Assembly (NCBI GenBank): GCA_003427395.1
Contig: BFEA01000560.1
Span: 808,553-836,897 of the forward strand
Reading direction: 5' to 3'
Source of the DNA: Chara braunii
Taxonomy: Eukaryota > Streptophyta > Charophyceae > Charales > Characeae
DNA: 28,345 nucleotides
Shown here: positions 15,654 to 25,599 of the stretch, piece after piece
How the letters are laid out: every line of letters starts with the position of its first letter
Numbering within the stretch: the first letter of the stretch is position 1
Translations under genes and position numbers: made by a program
The notes under the pieces: model-generated
The model's database searches: none
Told to the model about the DNA's origin: nothing
What the model saw: the letters and a program-made list of their open reading frames with translations, nothing else

Positions 15654-16909
15654 AATAGACATTAACCAAAGGACTACAAAAATAAGGAAAAAAACAAGTA
15701 CTTACACAGAGAAGCAATATTGATCTTAAGAGTAGGAGATCTGTGAGTATAGATTTAGATATCCAAACAGGATTTACGAGATCGACCCTCAAACATTCGT
15801 TTGAGAATCGTTGGTCAATCTGTTAGGACAGAACTGTTTTGGAAGATATATTAGTAAGAAGCGTTACAAGCATCCCATTGAGAAATCAATCGTATCGAGA
15901 GGCTATTCTTCCATCAGATAATACTAATTGCTTGGATAGATTTGGAATTTTCGAGTAGGAAAACACCATAGAGAGTCACCTAAATTCAGAAATTGTTAAT
16001 CAGAAAAAGCATCATATGAGCCTAGTAGGCAACTTCACAGGAATTCCACAGAGCTAAACGTAGTCAAATTTTCGAAATCAGCTATTCAAAAAAGAATTTG
16101 AACAACAATCAGGGATAAGATGAGATCATTAATAGAGCTCAGAAAGGGAATGCGTCTAGCTCACGTGTGGACTATATTTCCATACCAGTCAATCCCCATT
16201 CTCTTCCTCAACCACCACTTCCTACCACTTCCTCCTTCCCTTCAGACCCTACCCCTACGCCTTTGCGGCAGGAAGGAATCCCCTCCTCCCACAGTTAGTT
16301 TCATGGCTCATGGCAAACGCTAGCTCCGAAGGCATAATCGGCCATCTTCCACCCCAAGGAATCGAAGACAGTGTGGCTCCCCCCCGCCAGACCCGCTGAC
16401 GAGTCGCCACTGGAGGTCCAAACCATCATAACACAATATTTACCATACACTTACCATAGTTGAGGAAGAGAAAGGTGTTTTACCCCACGCGTAGTCTCGT
16501 AGGCAGCTTCGTTCGCAACAGTAGCTAAATCAATCAACGCCGATCCACCAGCTCAAAAAAGCAAAGGAAGCTCCGAACGAGAAGCTAGACCATCCTGAGG
16601 ACGGCGCCAACAGCTCCAAAAACAAACGAGCGAGGCGGCAAGCGAGCAAGGCGGGGTGTGGCGGAGCACTTACAACGAGGGCACCAAGATTACTCATCAC
16701 GAAACCGCACATTCGCCACGAAAATCAGTCTCACAGCCGTGCCCACGACCTCCCTCCTCACCATCGTCTCGCATCACAAGCTCTATCGTTACATAACTTC
16801 ACCTCGCAACCGCACCCACGACCTCCCTCCACACCATTGCCTCGCACCGCGCCGCACCACTCCTCGCCGTGTAACCGCGCCCTTTCGAACTCACTATTCC
16901 GAGACGAAC
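15654..16909. other. No gene seen; one imperfect repeat
   Basis: AT-rich to about 16150, then C-rich on the plus strand. A pair of similar segments carries CCCACGACCTCCCTCC (about 16742 and 16812, 70 bases apart). Open frames here are short or Ser/Pro-rich and carry no domain. Confidence 0.6.
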
Positions 16910-16941
16910 GGGGCGCAGCGCTCCCGGCAGCGCTGCGCCCC
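16910..16941. other. Perfect 13-bp GC hairpin
   Basis: GGGGCGCAGCGCT (16910-16922) pairs without error with AGCGCTGCGCCCC (16929-16941) around the loop CCCGGC. It is the most stable simple hairpin I see in the window. A T-rich tract follows at 16975-16985, but no gene end is visible. Confidence 0.85.
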
Positions 16942-17699
16942 CTTCTACCGCTGCAAAATTACACGCGACTTCTTGTTTTTTTTGTTGATGTCTTAAGACA
17001 GTATGCCGCGTGTTGGTGGTCACTTCATGTTTTGAGCTCATCGTAGCCAGGACACAAGCGCCTGTGCACGGACTGGTTGTAACCATTGCAGTCTCTCCAA
17101 GTGAGCAGACGGAAAGTCTGACTCTACTTGCAGATCTTGTGCACTCTGCGCATTATCAAAGGGACACTGTATTATCATTTGCCTACGCAGGAAATAGGTG
17201 TGAAGAGACTAGCGAAGGGGTGTGTACATGAGTGAGTGAGTGGTACGCGCAAAGAAGAGAAGGGAAGTATGCTTGGAACATTCACTCGTGGGCTCATTGT
17301 TGACATCAACTCAGCCTCGTTGCTCGTATCATTAACTTCGTTGTATTACTCATGTCGTCCTCCATTGCCGAGGTATGGGTAACTTAGAGAAGGCTTGTGA
17401 ATTATGTGCAGCGGCACTCGTAAACAGAAGATGGTTGGATTCTGTGTGTGTGTGTGTACGACTCAAGGAAGACGTGATGGGCAAAAGCCCCTTGGTTGAC
17501 GTCTTCACGTATGTACATGCCCGGGTTTGGCTTACAATGATACTGAGTATGTGCGACAGATAGAAGTGCGGTAAGCAATCGGAAGAGCAAAGTTGTAGAC
17601 GTTCTTGCAGACCGTGACTCGAATCCGTGTCTTTGCTATTTGAGTCACTATGAATCGAAGTGGAAAGATCAATACTCTGCATAATGACTAAAGAAGAGC
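16942..17699. other. No gene seen
   Basis: Mixed sequence with a short (TG)n at about 17441-17456 and an inverted repeat GTGACTC/GAGTCAC (17614-17620 and 17642-17648, 21-base loop). Its loop does not match the constant-loop family. No coding frame stands out. Confidence 0.6.
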
Positions 17700-18069
17700 T
17701 AGACAAAATTAAACTTTGGGAAGTCAAAGTTATTTTTAGGTTTATACTTCGCTTTATATAAATTTTGAAAAACTACTTTCTCTATGGGAAGAGTTACCAA
17801 AATTTTTACAAAACTACGGAGTTAGTCAAATTGTGTCTTCGTTGAACTCAAGTTTTACTTTGCGTTCTTATCTGACTTAGTATAAATATGGGAAGTCTCC
17901 TTTATTTAAAGAGAGTGATGCCCAAATTTTGGCTAATTTAGGAAGTTAGACAAAATTTGACTTTCTAGAGTTAAAGATCATTTCTGTTTCATATTCGAGC
18001 TAGTATAAATTATGAAAAGGTACTTTTCCTACGGGAAGCGCTGCCGAAAGTTTCCTCGTTTAAAGGAGA
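17700..18069. repeat. Degenerate 123-bp tandem repeat x3
   Basis: Units begin near 17700, 17823 and 17947 with TTAGNCAAATT-like words, each followed about 58 bases later by TATAAAT and then GGAAG.G.T(T/G)CC. A fourth, very worn unit may follow. Old and noncoding. Confidence 0.7.
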
Positions 18070-19769
18070 TAGGTTATATTTTGACAGGTGGCGATTCTGA
18101 CAATCCACTATGTATAGAGGAGATTCTGTCAAAGGCATACTTTTTCTTTGCGCACTGACTTAGAGGTAGACTTAAACTTAGTTTGTAGGAGAACCTTGAG
18201 TGAGATTGTGATATGGAGATTATTTTTCATGGACTTATAAATTTAGTTTGGCGATTGGCGTGCCTTGTGTTACAGGTCCCCTTGATCGTCGGATTCAGAA
18301 TTTTGACTAAATTCAGCTTGATCCTACAGGGATCATCTTGTTATCATTGATAACAGGTCATTTGCCGATTTGTCGGTTCACGACTCAACTCCACTCCACG
18401 TTTACCACTCAACCTAAAGGCTTTAGCCTTGTGGTTTGAATTGTTTCGTTGTGTTTTCGCCGGGACTTTATTTGAATGGTCATATAAGAAAAGTACTGAG
18501 TATTTTATTTTGAGGAGTTGCACAAGAGTGAGACTTGCATGGTTAAAGCGATGGGTGTGAGTGCAGAGAATGGTTGAAGTTGACCCCGTGTAGTGTATGA
18601 ACTTTTGTTGAATCTTTGATGTGATTGCAGATATGCTTTGTCGTTCAGACTTTGAATTTGACTGTCTGCGATCACATACATATATATGATTGAGAGGAGT
18701 CTCATTGTGATTATGAGAAGTGATCATCACATATTTATAACCCTCTATATATATGTAAATACATATGTGTTGAGTGTTCGCACGACCTATTGTGACCGTG
18801 CATAAGGGTTAAACAGATTATGATTTGAGAAAAAAGGAGGATCTCATTTTATCCTTTGTTTTTTAGAGTTTTTATAGTTTGACGTTGTAGTCCATGAAAA
18901 CCATTAAAGTCAAATCGCTTGATTTCTCTCCAGGCCCTGAATGATGGAGCTGGTCTCCAGGGCCAGAAGAGACGATTGCCACCACAGGTATAAACCGGTG
19001 TGGTTCTCAACCACACTTAGCTGTTGTCTAGCGTCGAAAGATCAATCCCTCAAGGCGTGTGTCATCCGACACTTGAGTGTCGAATGCGACCCTCAAGATT
19101 AACGAGGACTGCATGAGCATGGGTACTATATACTACGCCATCCTTGTGACTGCTTGTGTATGCTTGCATTGAGAGTCGATATGAGTTAGCCCTGCGTCCG
19201 CGCGATTTTATACTAAATCTTGCGCGCGACGCCTATCCTAGTTCCGCATCAGAGAGTTATGGGATGGCTACTAAGGGTTCGGAGTGCTATCGTTCTGTAT
19301 ATGTGCGTGTGCGTGCGCGTTTTAATTTTTATGTCTTTAGAGTGGTATACGTGTGGTGTGTGGGATACGTCCTAGTCGACCGATGAAGAGTCGAGCTTGG
19401 GACCTCAACCCCCCAAGGCGTCGGTTCGTATGAGGGTTCGATAGAGGCGCAAAACCGTGTGTACCCCCTGTACTACAGCGAACGAGAAACGTCATTGACT
19501 GGTCCACCTCTGCGATTGCAGGTGATTAGCTTTCGTACTATGGACTCGTAGCTTGACAGGGATACACCCGTAAGGTGGAGGTAAGTCGTGTTTCTCGTAG
19601 ACCCTATCCTGTTGTAGGGGCTCGCGAAAGGTATGGTTGGCGCACTCGGACGGAGCGGCTTGCGGAAGCTCTATGAGAATCACGATGAGGAATAGACCAA
19701 CTCTTGCGTGACGTGGTCGGGAGGATCCCGCCTTATTTAGTGAGGTGTTGGACCGATGTGCTCAACAAG
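18070..19769 (+). mobile_element. Candidate 5' LTR region
   Basis: The sequence lies directly upstream of a primer-binding site, and ACA at 19765-19767 offers a CA end two bases before it. A TATATATAT box lies at 18746-18754, as expected inside an LTR. CGACACT/AGTGTCG (about 19067-19082) is a small hairpin. I could not find the LTR start or a second LTR in the window, so only the 3' border is supported. The 76-codon frame at 19156-19386 is probably spurious. Confidence 0.4.
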
Positions 19770-19788
19770 TGGCGCCGTTGCCGGGGAT
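19770..19788 (+). other. Retrotransposon primer-binding site for tRNA-Asp
   Basis: TGGCGCCGTTGCCGGGGAT is complementary, base for base as I recall it, to the last 19 bases (with CCA) of plant cytoplasmic tRNA-Asp. Plant Ty3/Gypsy elements, including Athila-type ones, often use this primer. It marks the start of the internal region of an LTR element on the plus strand. Confidence 0.85.
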
Positions 19789-22314
19789 AACGTTTGTCTG
19801 CCGTTGTCCCTGGTGGAATGACATCCGGGTAATGGGAACGAGAGAATTAGGCAAAATGTGAAGTTTTCTTTGGACTATATGGTTAATCAATTGATGATGA
19901 GGGATAGAGAACGAATGGAGGTTGACTGTGCAAGTTGGTTTTGTTTGATGTAGTAAGGGTGGCACGAGAGCGATACGCGTTTTTGAATGTGCGTTTACAT
20001 ACAGTGAACGATAAGATGGTAGTTGGAGATGATACTCCTTCTGACTTTGATAGTTAACGGGTTCGGATGACGCTGTGCATGTCTCATATGGCTAAAGCGA
20101 GATGCGGTGGCGTCAACATGGTTAAGCATGTTTTACTGTGGAAGGTTGACCTTATAAAGTACCTATTATGGTTGAAGAGTTATTTGAGTGGTCATGAGAG
20201 CAGCTTGGTGCTTTTGCATTTGATAGAGGCTGAGGATGAGTAAAGGGAGCCTATTATGTTAGAAGTCATCAAGAGACTTTGAAGAGAGTTAGGCTAAGGA
20301 TGTTGAAAACCTTTATGAGAATGGATTGAGATCCTTAAGTCCGGGTTTTAAGCGGTTGTTCGACTTATATAGTCATGGAAGTGTGAGGTCTACCCCGCAT
20401 GATGTGTTTGAACTAGGCATATAAGGCGGCAGATAGGTGCAGGGAACATCGTGCTATGACCTTAATAAAAGAAACTATGGGACATAATAGGTCTGCATAG
20501 TAACCTCTCTGAGATAAAAATATCTGATCCTAGGCTCAGTCGGGATAAGAGTGAAATGGCTAACACTTATACTATTTTGCTTACTTTTAATAGGGCGACG
20601 AGGTGTAGATGATGTTAAACCTTCGCCTGAATCTTTCCAGGTTTAGACCACCCACTTGAATCTATGGGTTGGAGCTAAGGACTTGAGACTATTCTTTTCT
20701 GATGGCACCTCTTTTTAGTTATATGTTGAATTCACCTATATATGCTATATAGCAAGTTTGTTTAATGTTTATATGAGGCTATGTGGTTCATGTTAACTCA
20801 TTCTATTGCTATCCTTTTCAGGAATATCTCGCATGGGCTATTTATCTAAGCCACGTATTTGAACTTGTCAGTTTGGAAGGATTTATATGAGCGCCTCAAG
20901 TCCAATTATTAACTTATGGCTGTTTGTTAAGTTTATGTGTTTGGATTACTCTTCAAAGAGGGGTAAAGGCATTGCGCAGAATCCACGTTTGATGCGGATT
21001 CAAAGGTGAATGGAGTGACCACTCCCTTGAGATAAATTATTTCCAGGAAATGATCAATGTGTAAGGTATACCCTAAGAAAGGTTGCAATCTTATGTTATT
21101 GTTTTCCGAAAGATTGCTTTGAAGAAGTTATAATTTTATCTTGTAAGTAGTAGTGAAACCCACGTCCGAACTTTGTTCCTGGTCCATAATGGAGTGTCGT
21201 TGTTGTATCCTCTGTGATAAGATGATTACACTACTAGTAATAGGAGGAAAGTGTTTGAGCCTTGTCAGATCATGGCCTATGAGAGAAGCAACTACTACAT
21301 GCCGCAGAAAGGTAGGGGGTGGAACCCCAACGGTTTTTGTGTCAAGTGGGTTCACCAGCACAGGACGGGACGACACAACCCCGAAGCGTGTATGGTGAGG
21401 TTGTTTGCTTTGTCGGCAAGGGTCTGCAAGGAGCCAGTGTTGGAATCGGAGGGAGAAGCAGTGAGGTTTGATCCTTAAGCGGGGCTCAGGGATTTGAGAT
21501 GTTATCCTTTCTAAAGAGGCTTACACCCCCTCGCCACAGTATACTTCTGTCAAAGCTGCGGAGTAGAGCGGTATACTCTTACTGTTATTGTGCATGAGGG
21601 TGTTTATTATGGAAAGCTTTATCTTGACTGTATCATTATGAATTATTAATATATATTTTTGACTATTTGGCTAATTTGCGTATAATGTCAATGTTTTTCA
21701 TCCTGGTAAATATTATTGATGTCAGATACTGAGGAAATATATCATAATATATGAGTTTATTATTCTAAACTTTGATATCCATGAATGTGTTATTCCTGGG
21801 ATATACTACATTTTGCTATGTCTAAATTGGGTGGTCGTAAACACTGGAAAGGATGACTTTTAGCGAAAGATAGAGGGAGGTTAAGGCTTCCAGAGTAGGA
21901 AGTATGAAAAACTGATTGTCAGCATGGTAACGGAAGGCGTATATTGGACGTTTTCTGTGATAGGCAGAACCCAGACCAGAGCGAAGGCAACTCAGAATGC
22001 CCTATGCTAGGGAAGATCCCAGTGTGACCTCGCCCGTCAGAAAGGAAGATGGGCTTGAAATTTCCTTGCCAAGGCGAGTCAAGGAAGGATAATATATCTC
22101 TTCCTCGTGGAACACATTGATAAACAAGGGTATCTTCATCTGGATCGAGTCTGGATTTAATGACGGTCAGGGCTGCGCAATTGTGTGGGTGATCTTATAT
22201 GCCCCGCCATCATTTTAGGTCCTTTATGGGATTGAGTTGGTACTTGGGCATGGTAGCCTGCTTGCAAGGCCTCTGATGATAGCTAAGGGAGCTGCATCAA
22301 AATGAGAGAGAGGC
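19789..22314 (+). mobile_element. Decayed internal or leader region of the LTR element
   Basis: About 2.5 kb follows the PBS before the first coding-like relic. Stretches such as 19960-20240 read protein-like in one frame but with stops, and 21251-21478 holds an unrecognised 75-codon frame (YMPQKGRGWNPNGF near its start). There is no reverse transcriptase, integrase or protease motif. It is either a long untranslated leader or a worn Gag start, possibly with later insertions. Confidence 0.4.
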
Positions 22315-22674
22315 ATGGTCCGCAAAGGAGAGGAACAATTGGAGCACCGTATAGAGGTCAAGTCTGCCAAAGAGTTTGCACTTCCTTCAGCCTCATTACG
22401 ATTTATCTTGCTTGAGTTCCTGGTAGAAAAGTGTTTTGGGGGACTGTCGAGGAAAGAGGTTGCTGCAAAAACCGCTTCTAGGGCGCGAGAGAGGGGGTAT
22501 GGACGCTATATGTGTGAATTGATATATGACCTTTATCTGGACCAAAGGTTTATACCCCGTGGTCAAGGGCTCAGGAATATGTGGTCAATATTGTTGATAC
22601 CTATTTTGACTCCCACGATCCAGATGAAAGAGCGATAGATTGGGATGAGATTCAAGTGGTAGCTGGCCGATAGA
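22315..22674 (+). pseudogene. Frameshifted retroelement-like coding relic
   Basis: A 107-codon plus-strand frame (22315-22638) opens with charged residues and contains a Ser/Arg/Ala-rich helix-like stretch. From about 22572 a different frame is the more protein-like one, carrying the acidic run DSHDPDERAIDWDE and stopping at TAG 22671-22673. So one indel near 22560 separates the two parts. No catalytic motif is visible. Its position between the PBS and the CCHC relic suggests the N-terminal or middle part of a Gag-like protein; this is inference. Confidence 0.4.
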
Positions 22675-23243
22675 CGGTTCCCTCATACTCTGCCAAATGC
22701 GACTCTCACAAACTTATGTATGACCCTCTTATTACGTAGTACAAGTGCGGTGACCAATGACAGTTGTATCCACTACTACTGTCTGTCTATGGCTGGGTTT
22801 TGAAAGCCCTAACCCCATAGAGTGTATATTGCTCATAGTACCCTTAACGTTTAGAACAAGGGTAACTAAGATTTAAGGTCTTGTTGTGTGAGCAAAAAAA
22901 TAGTTTGTATGATATGAGGGTTGGCAGTGTTATTTGCCCTTATCTGTCTTGAACTTTCTTGGACTATAACTCGATGATCTATTGCTTGCTATGCGTATCA
23001 GGTCAGTATCGGCATCATGGTTGAAGAAAGTGGTTTTGTTAAGATCCTGCTTTGGAGGAGTTCATGCCTCACCAAGGTGTTACTGTGCAAGTCGGGGCAT
23101 GACTCGATGAGCCCAGATCTCCAAGCCCTGTTGTTTCGGGTAAGAAATTTGTCTAGCTTCCTAAGTGATTATCATAACTTCAGTCTTGCGAAGATGTGGG
23201 ATGAGAGAGTCATGTCGAGTATGCTGCCGTTATTCGTTTGTGA

Positions 23244-23534
23244 GAACCTGAACAAGGAAGTGAACGTTTCGTATTAAGGTCACAGACATGGGATGAACTC
23301 GAGAGCTTCCTGAGCAAAAGGTTTCCAAAAAAAGACGATCCTATTCAGCATCGCAGGATCCTAGAAACTGCACTAGTTGTTGAAGGTGCGTCGGCACAAA
23401 AATGGGTAGCTGGTGAACAAAGAGAAGCAAAGATACTGGAAGAGAGAATTGCGCAATTGGAGGAAGTTAGAAAAGGCAACCCGAAAACTCAAGGAGAGAT
23501 GTTGAAGGAACCGACAGGCAGAGATGCAGAGAGA
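23244..23534 (+). pseudogene. Gag capsid-like relic
   Basis: An open frame with no start codon, bounded by TGA (23241) and TAG (23535). It contains TWDELESFLSKRF from 23286, a pattern like the W..L...F...F helix of plant Gag capsid domains. A likely coiled coil (EQREAKILEERIAQLEE) follows. Just after its stop, the other plus frame reads on in protein-like fashion (23525-23646) before the CCHC frame opens at 23592. The stop plus frame changes show decay. An upstream 86-codon frame at 23017-23277 has no motif of its own. Confidence 0.6.
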
Positions 23535-23591
23535 TAGATGGTGATGTGCGGGATCCCCTCCACCGCAAGAAGATCCCGATAAATTGGCCTG

Positions 23592-23954
23592 ATGCTCGAG
23601 GACGAGAAAGAGACGGCGGAGAGGGGCAATCAGAAGAAAGGGCGTGAGCACCCTCACCTAACCAAAGCCCAACGGAAGGCAAGGAGTCGAGCTCATGTGG
23701 ATTCAAACGGTGGAAGTGGATTTGGAGGTGGAAAAGCCGATTGGAAGAAAGACACTTGCAGACATTGTGCTAAAGAGGGACATATAATAAAGTTTTGTCG
23801 TGAACGAAGGGTGAACGAAGCAAGTGGCTTAATAAGGACTAATATTGAAGGGGATGTTTTTGACAGGACTGGGAAGTATACCGATCCGACCATCCCAGAC
23901 GGAACGCAGAAAGAGGTTTTGCGGCGAGACGGAGCATCTAACACTGCCTCTTGA
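23592..23954 (+). pseudogene. Gag nucleocapsid relic with CCHC zinc knuckle
   Basis: A 120-codon frame whose residues 56-69 read C-x2-C-x4-H-x4-C (CRHCAKEGHIIKFC), the classic retroviral/LTR-retrotransposon nucleocapsid knuckle that binds packaged RNA. A basic stretch rich in Lys/Arg (about residues 13-33) and a Gly-rich linker (39-47) precede it, as usual before the knuckle. The frame is the same as that of 23244-23534, but two stops separate them (23535-23537 and 23580-23582). A protease with a D(T/S)GA site would be expected soon after. None is seen; the next 0.1 kb is followed by a tandem repeat pair. The element is a truncated, dead copy. Confidence 0.8.
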
Positions 23955-24044
23955 CTATGATTGTAGAGGGAATAGAGATGTGTGAGAAGGACCTAAAGAT
24001 TTGAATGAATCACAAGCATAAGCAGGGAACCCCAATAATGTAGT
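23955..24044. other. No gene seen
   Basis: Short bridge between the Gag relic and the tandem pair. Confidence 0.5.
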
Positions 24045-25278
24045 TTTCGCAGCCCTTAGGCTGCGGTATAGCGTGCTTCCACGTATGTGTCAAGGGGTCA
24101 CATTTTTAGCAACGGGCGACCAGGAAGCAAAGTGGGTTCTTAGGGGGCAAAAAAATTTGGGGGACCGGTCCTTGGCAAAATTGCGGACTACCTACAGCTA
24201 GCTCTTCTAGAACCGGGATTTTTGGAAAAAGGAAGGACCGGTCCTCCGGTGGAAGCAGACCTCGAAAAGAAGTGAGGGGCACTAGAGTCGTCCGTGAGGC
24301 ACTTTTTCGCAACAGTGGACCCCAAAAAGAAGTGGGGAGCATTGGACCGGTCCCCGGGTAGAAGCAGACTACAAAAAGAAGTGAGCCCCGTTTTCTCAAA
24401 ACAGGGAAGTCAGGCACAAAGAAATTGGTGTTTTGTGAGAGGCAACTTTGGCAACTTTCTGTGCTCGTACGAACATGCACAAAAATCTGAAATATTGACA
24501 ATCCATAGATGAGGTCGTGTTCTTTCCAAAAATAATAATAGAACATTTACAAAAAATCATTTACACTTCGAAATAATCGTCGCGCCGATCCGGCGCATTT
24601 TCCATTTTTGCCACTCAGCCATGCCTAGGCCGACTAAAAAGGTACTCCAAATTCAGTGAGTTTTCACACTCAGAAGAATGCGTGAAAAAACCTTTATTTG
24701 CAAATTTTGTCCGCAACCCTTAGGCTTCGGTATAGTGGGCTTCCGCGTCTGTGTCAAGGTGTCGCATTTTTGGCGGCGGGCGACCAGGACACAAAGTGGG
24801 TTCTTAGGGGGCAAAAAAAATTGGGGGACCGGTCCTTGGCAAAACTGCGGATTACCTACAGCTAGCTCTGCTAGAACCGGAACTTTTGGAAAAAGGAAGG
24901 ACCGGTCCTCGAGTGGAAGTGGACCCCAAAAAGAAGTGGGGGGCATTGGACCGAACCCCGGGTAGAAGCGGACCCCAAAAACAAGTGAGGGAATGTGAAC
25001 TGCAAAAAGGCCCTCAGGCCTAGGCATTGAGCCCCGTCTTCTCAAAACAGTGAGGTCAGGCACAACGACATAGGCATTTTGCAAGAGGCAACTTTGGCGA
25101 TTTTCTGTGCTCGAACGAACATGCACAAAAACCTGAAATTTTGAGAATCCATAGATGAGGTCGTGTTCTTTCCAGAAATAATAATAGAACATTTTTAAAA
25201 AATCATTTACACTGCGAAATAATCGTCGCACCGATTCGGCACATTTTTCATTTTTGCCACTCAGCCATGCCTGGGCTA
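24045..25278. repeat. Tandem pair of about 0.6-kb units with GGACCGGTCC palindromes
   Basis: Unit A (24045-24632) and unit B (24709-25278) match from CCTTAGGCT..GGTATAG through TAATAATAGAACATTT to GCCACTCAGCCATGCCT, offset 646-664. GGACCGGTCC occurs at 24162, 24235 and 24344 in A and at 24826 and 24899 in B; a sixth window copy is at 10881. Between the palindromes, CCCCAAAAAGAAGTGGGG-like words repeat, so each unit also has an inner repeat. Both units keep a long minus-strand open frame (24546 down to 24106, and 25231 down to 24653) whose products are clearly related (both contain MFYYYFWKEHDLIYG). No known domain is seen. It may be coding or just stop-free repeat. Confidence 0.85.
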
Positions 25279-25317
25279 ATAAATTAAAAAAACATCATTC
25301 CAACTACAAAATAGATC

Positions 25318-25325
25318 GCGGCCGC
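25318..25325. other. GCGGCCGC (NotI-type) site
   Basis: A single 8-base GC palindrome in AT-rich surroundings, 159 bases before the embedded adapter. It could be natural or part of a library artefact. The sequence does not settle it. Confidence 0.5.
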
Positions 25326-25353
25326 AATTTGACTCGTATTTAATTTTGCCATT

Positions 25354-25355
<2 letters not shown>

Positions 25356-25410
<55 letters not shown>

Positions 25411-25431
25411 GTGTGCGCGCGCGCGCGCGCG
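25356..25431. repeat. (TC)n followed by (GC)n
   Basis: TC repeat to 25408, then CGTGTGCGCGCGCGCGCG up to 25431: adjoining dinucleotide repeats. A poly(A)/poly(T) pair (about 25444-25470) follows before the adapter. Confidence 0.95.
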
Positions 25432-25483
25432 TATTAACAAACGAAAAAAAACTTTTTTTTTTTTTTTTTTCTCTCTCTTTCTC

Positions 25484-25521
25484 CTGTCTCTTATACACAT
25501 CTAGATGTGTATAAGAGACAG
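25484..25521. other. Embedded Nextera mate-pair junction adapter (artefact)
   Basis: Two copies of the Tn5 mosaic end AGATGTGTATAAGAGACAG lie head to head without a spacer, 38 bases in all: the minus-strand copy at 25484-25502 and the plus-strand copy at 25503-25521. This is exactly the circularisation junction of the Illumina Nextera mate-pair protocol. It is not plant sequence. Minus-strand translation gives VSYTHLDVYKRQ, a known spurious peptide in databases. Confidence 0.97.
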
Positions 25522-25541
25522 CTCTCACACTCATAATAATA

Positions 25542-25544
<3 letters not shown>

Positions 25545-25595
<51 letters not shown>
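25545..25595. repeat. (TC)n microsatellite
   Basis: The second TC tract, on the right of the adapter. With 25356-25408 it brackets the artefact, so the two tracts may be one locus or two unrelated ones joined by error. Confidence 0.95.

Positions 25596-25599
<4 letters not shown>

Noticed and set aside
17614-17648. Another member of the constant-loop hairpin family (GTGACTC/GAGTCAC)
   Set aside because: The loop is 21 bases and unrelated to the 19-base core.
25484-25521. Natural inverted-repeat transposon ends
   Set aside because: The 38 bases are exactly the engineered mosaic-end junction used in mate-pair libraries, with no transposon between the ends.
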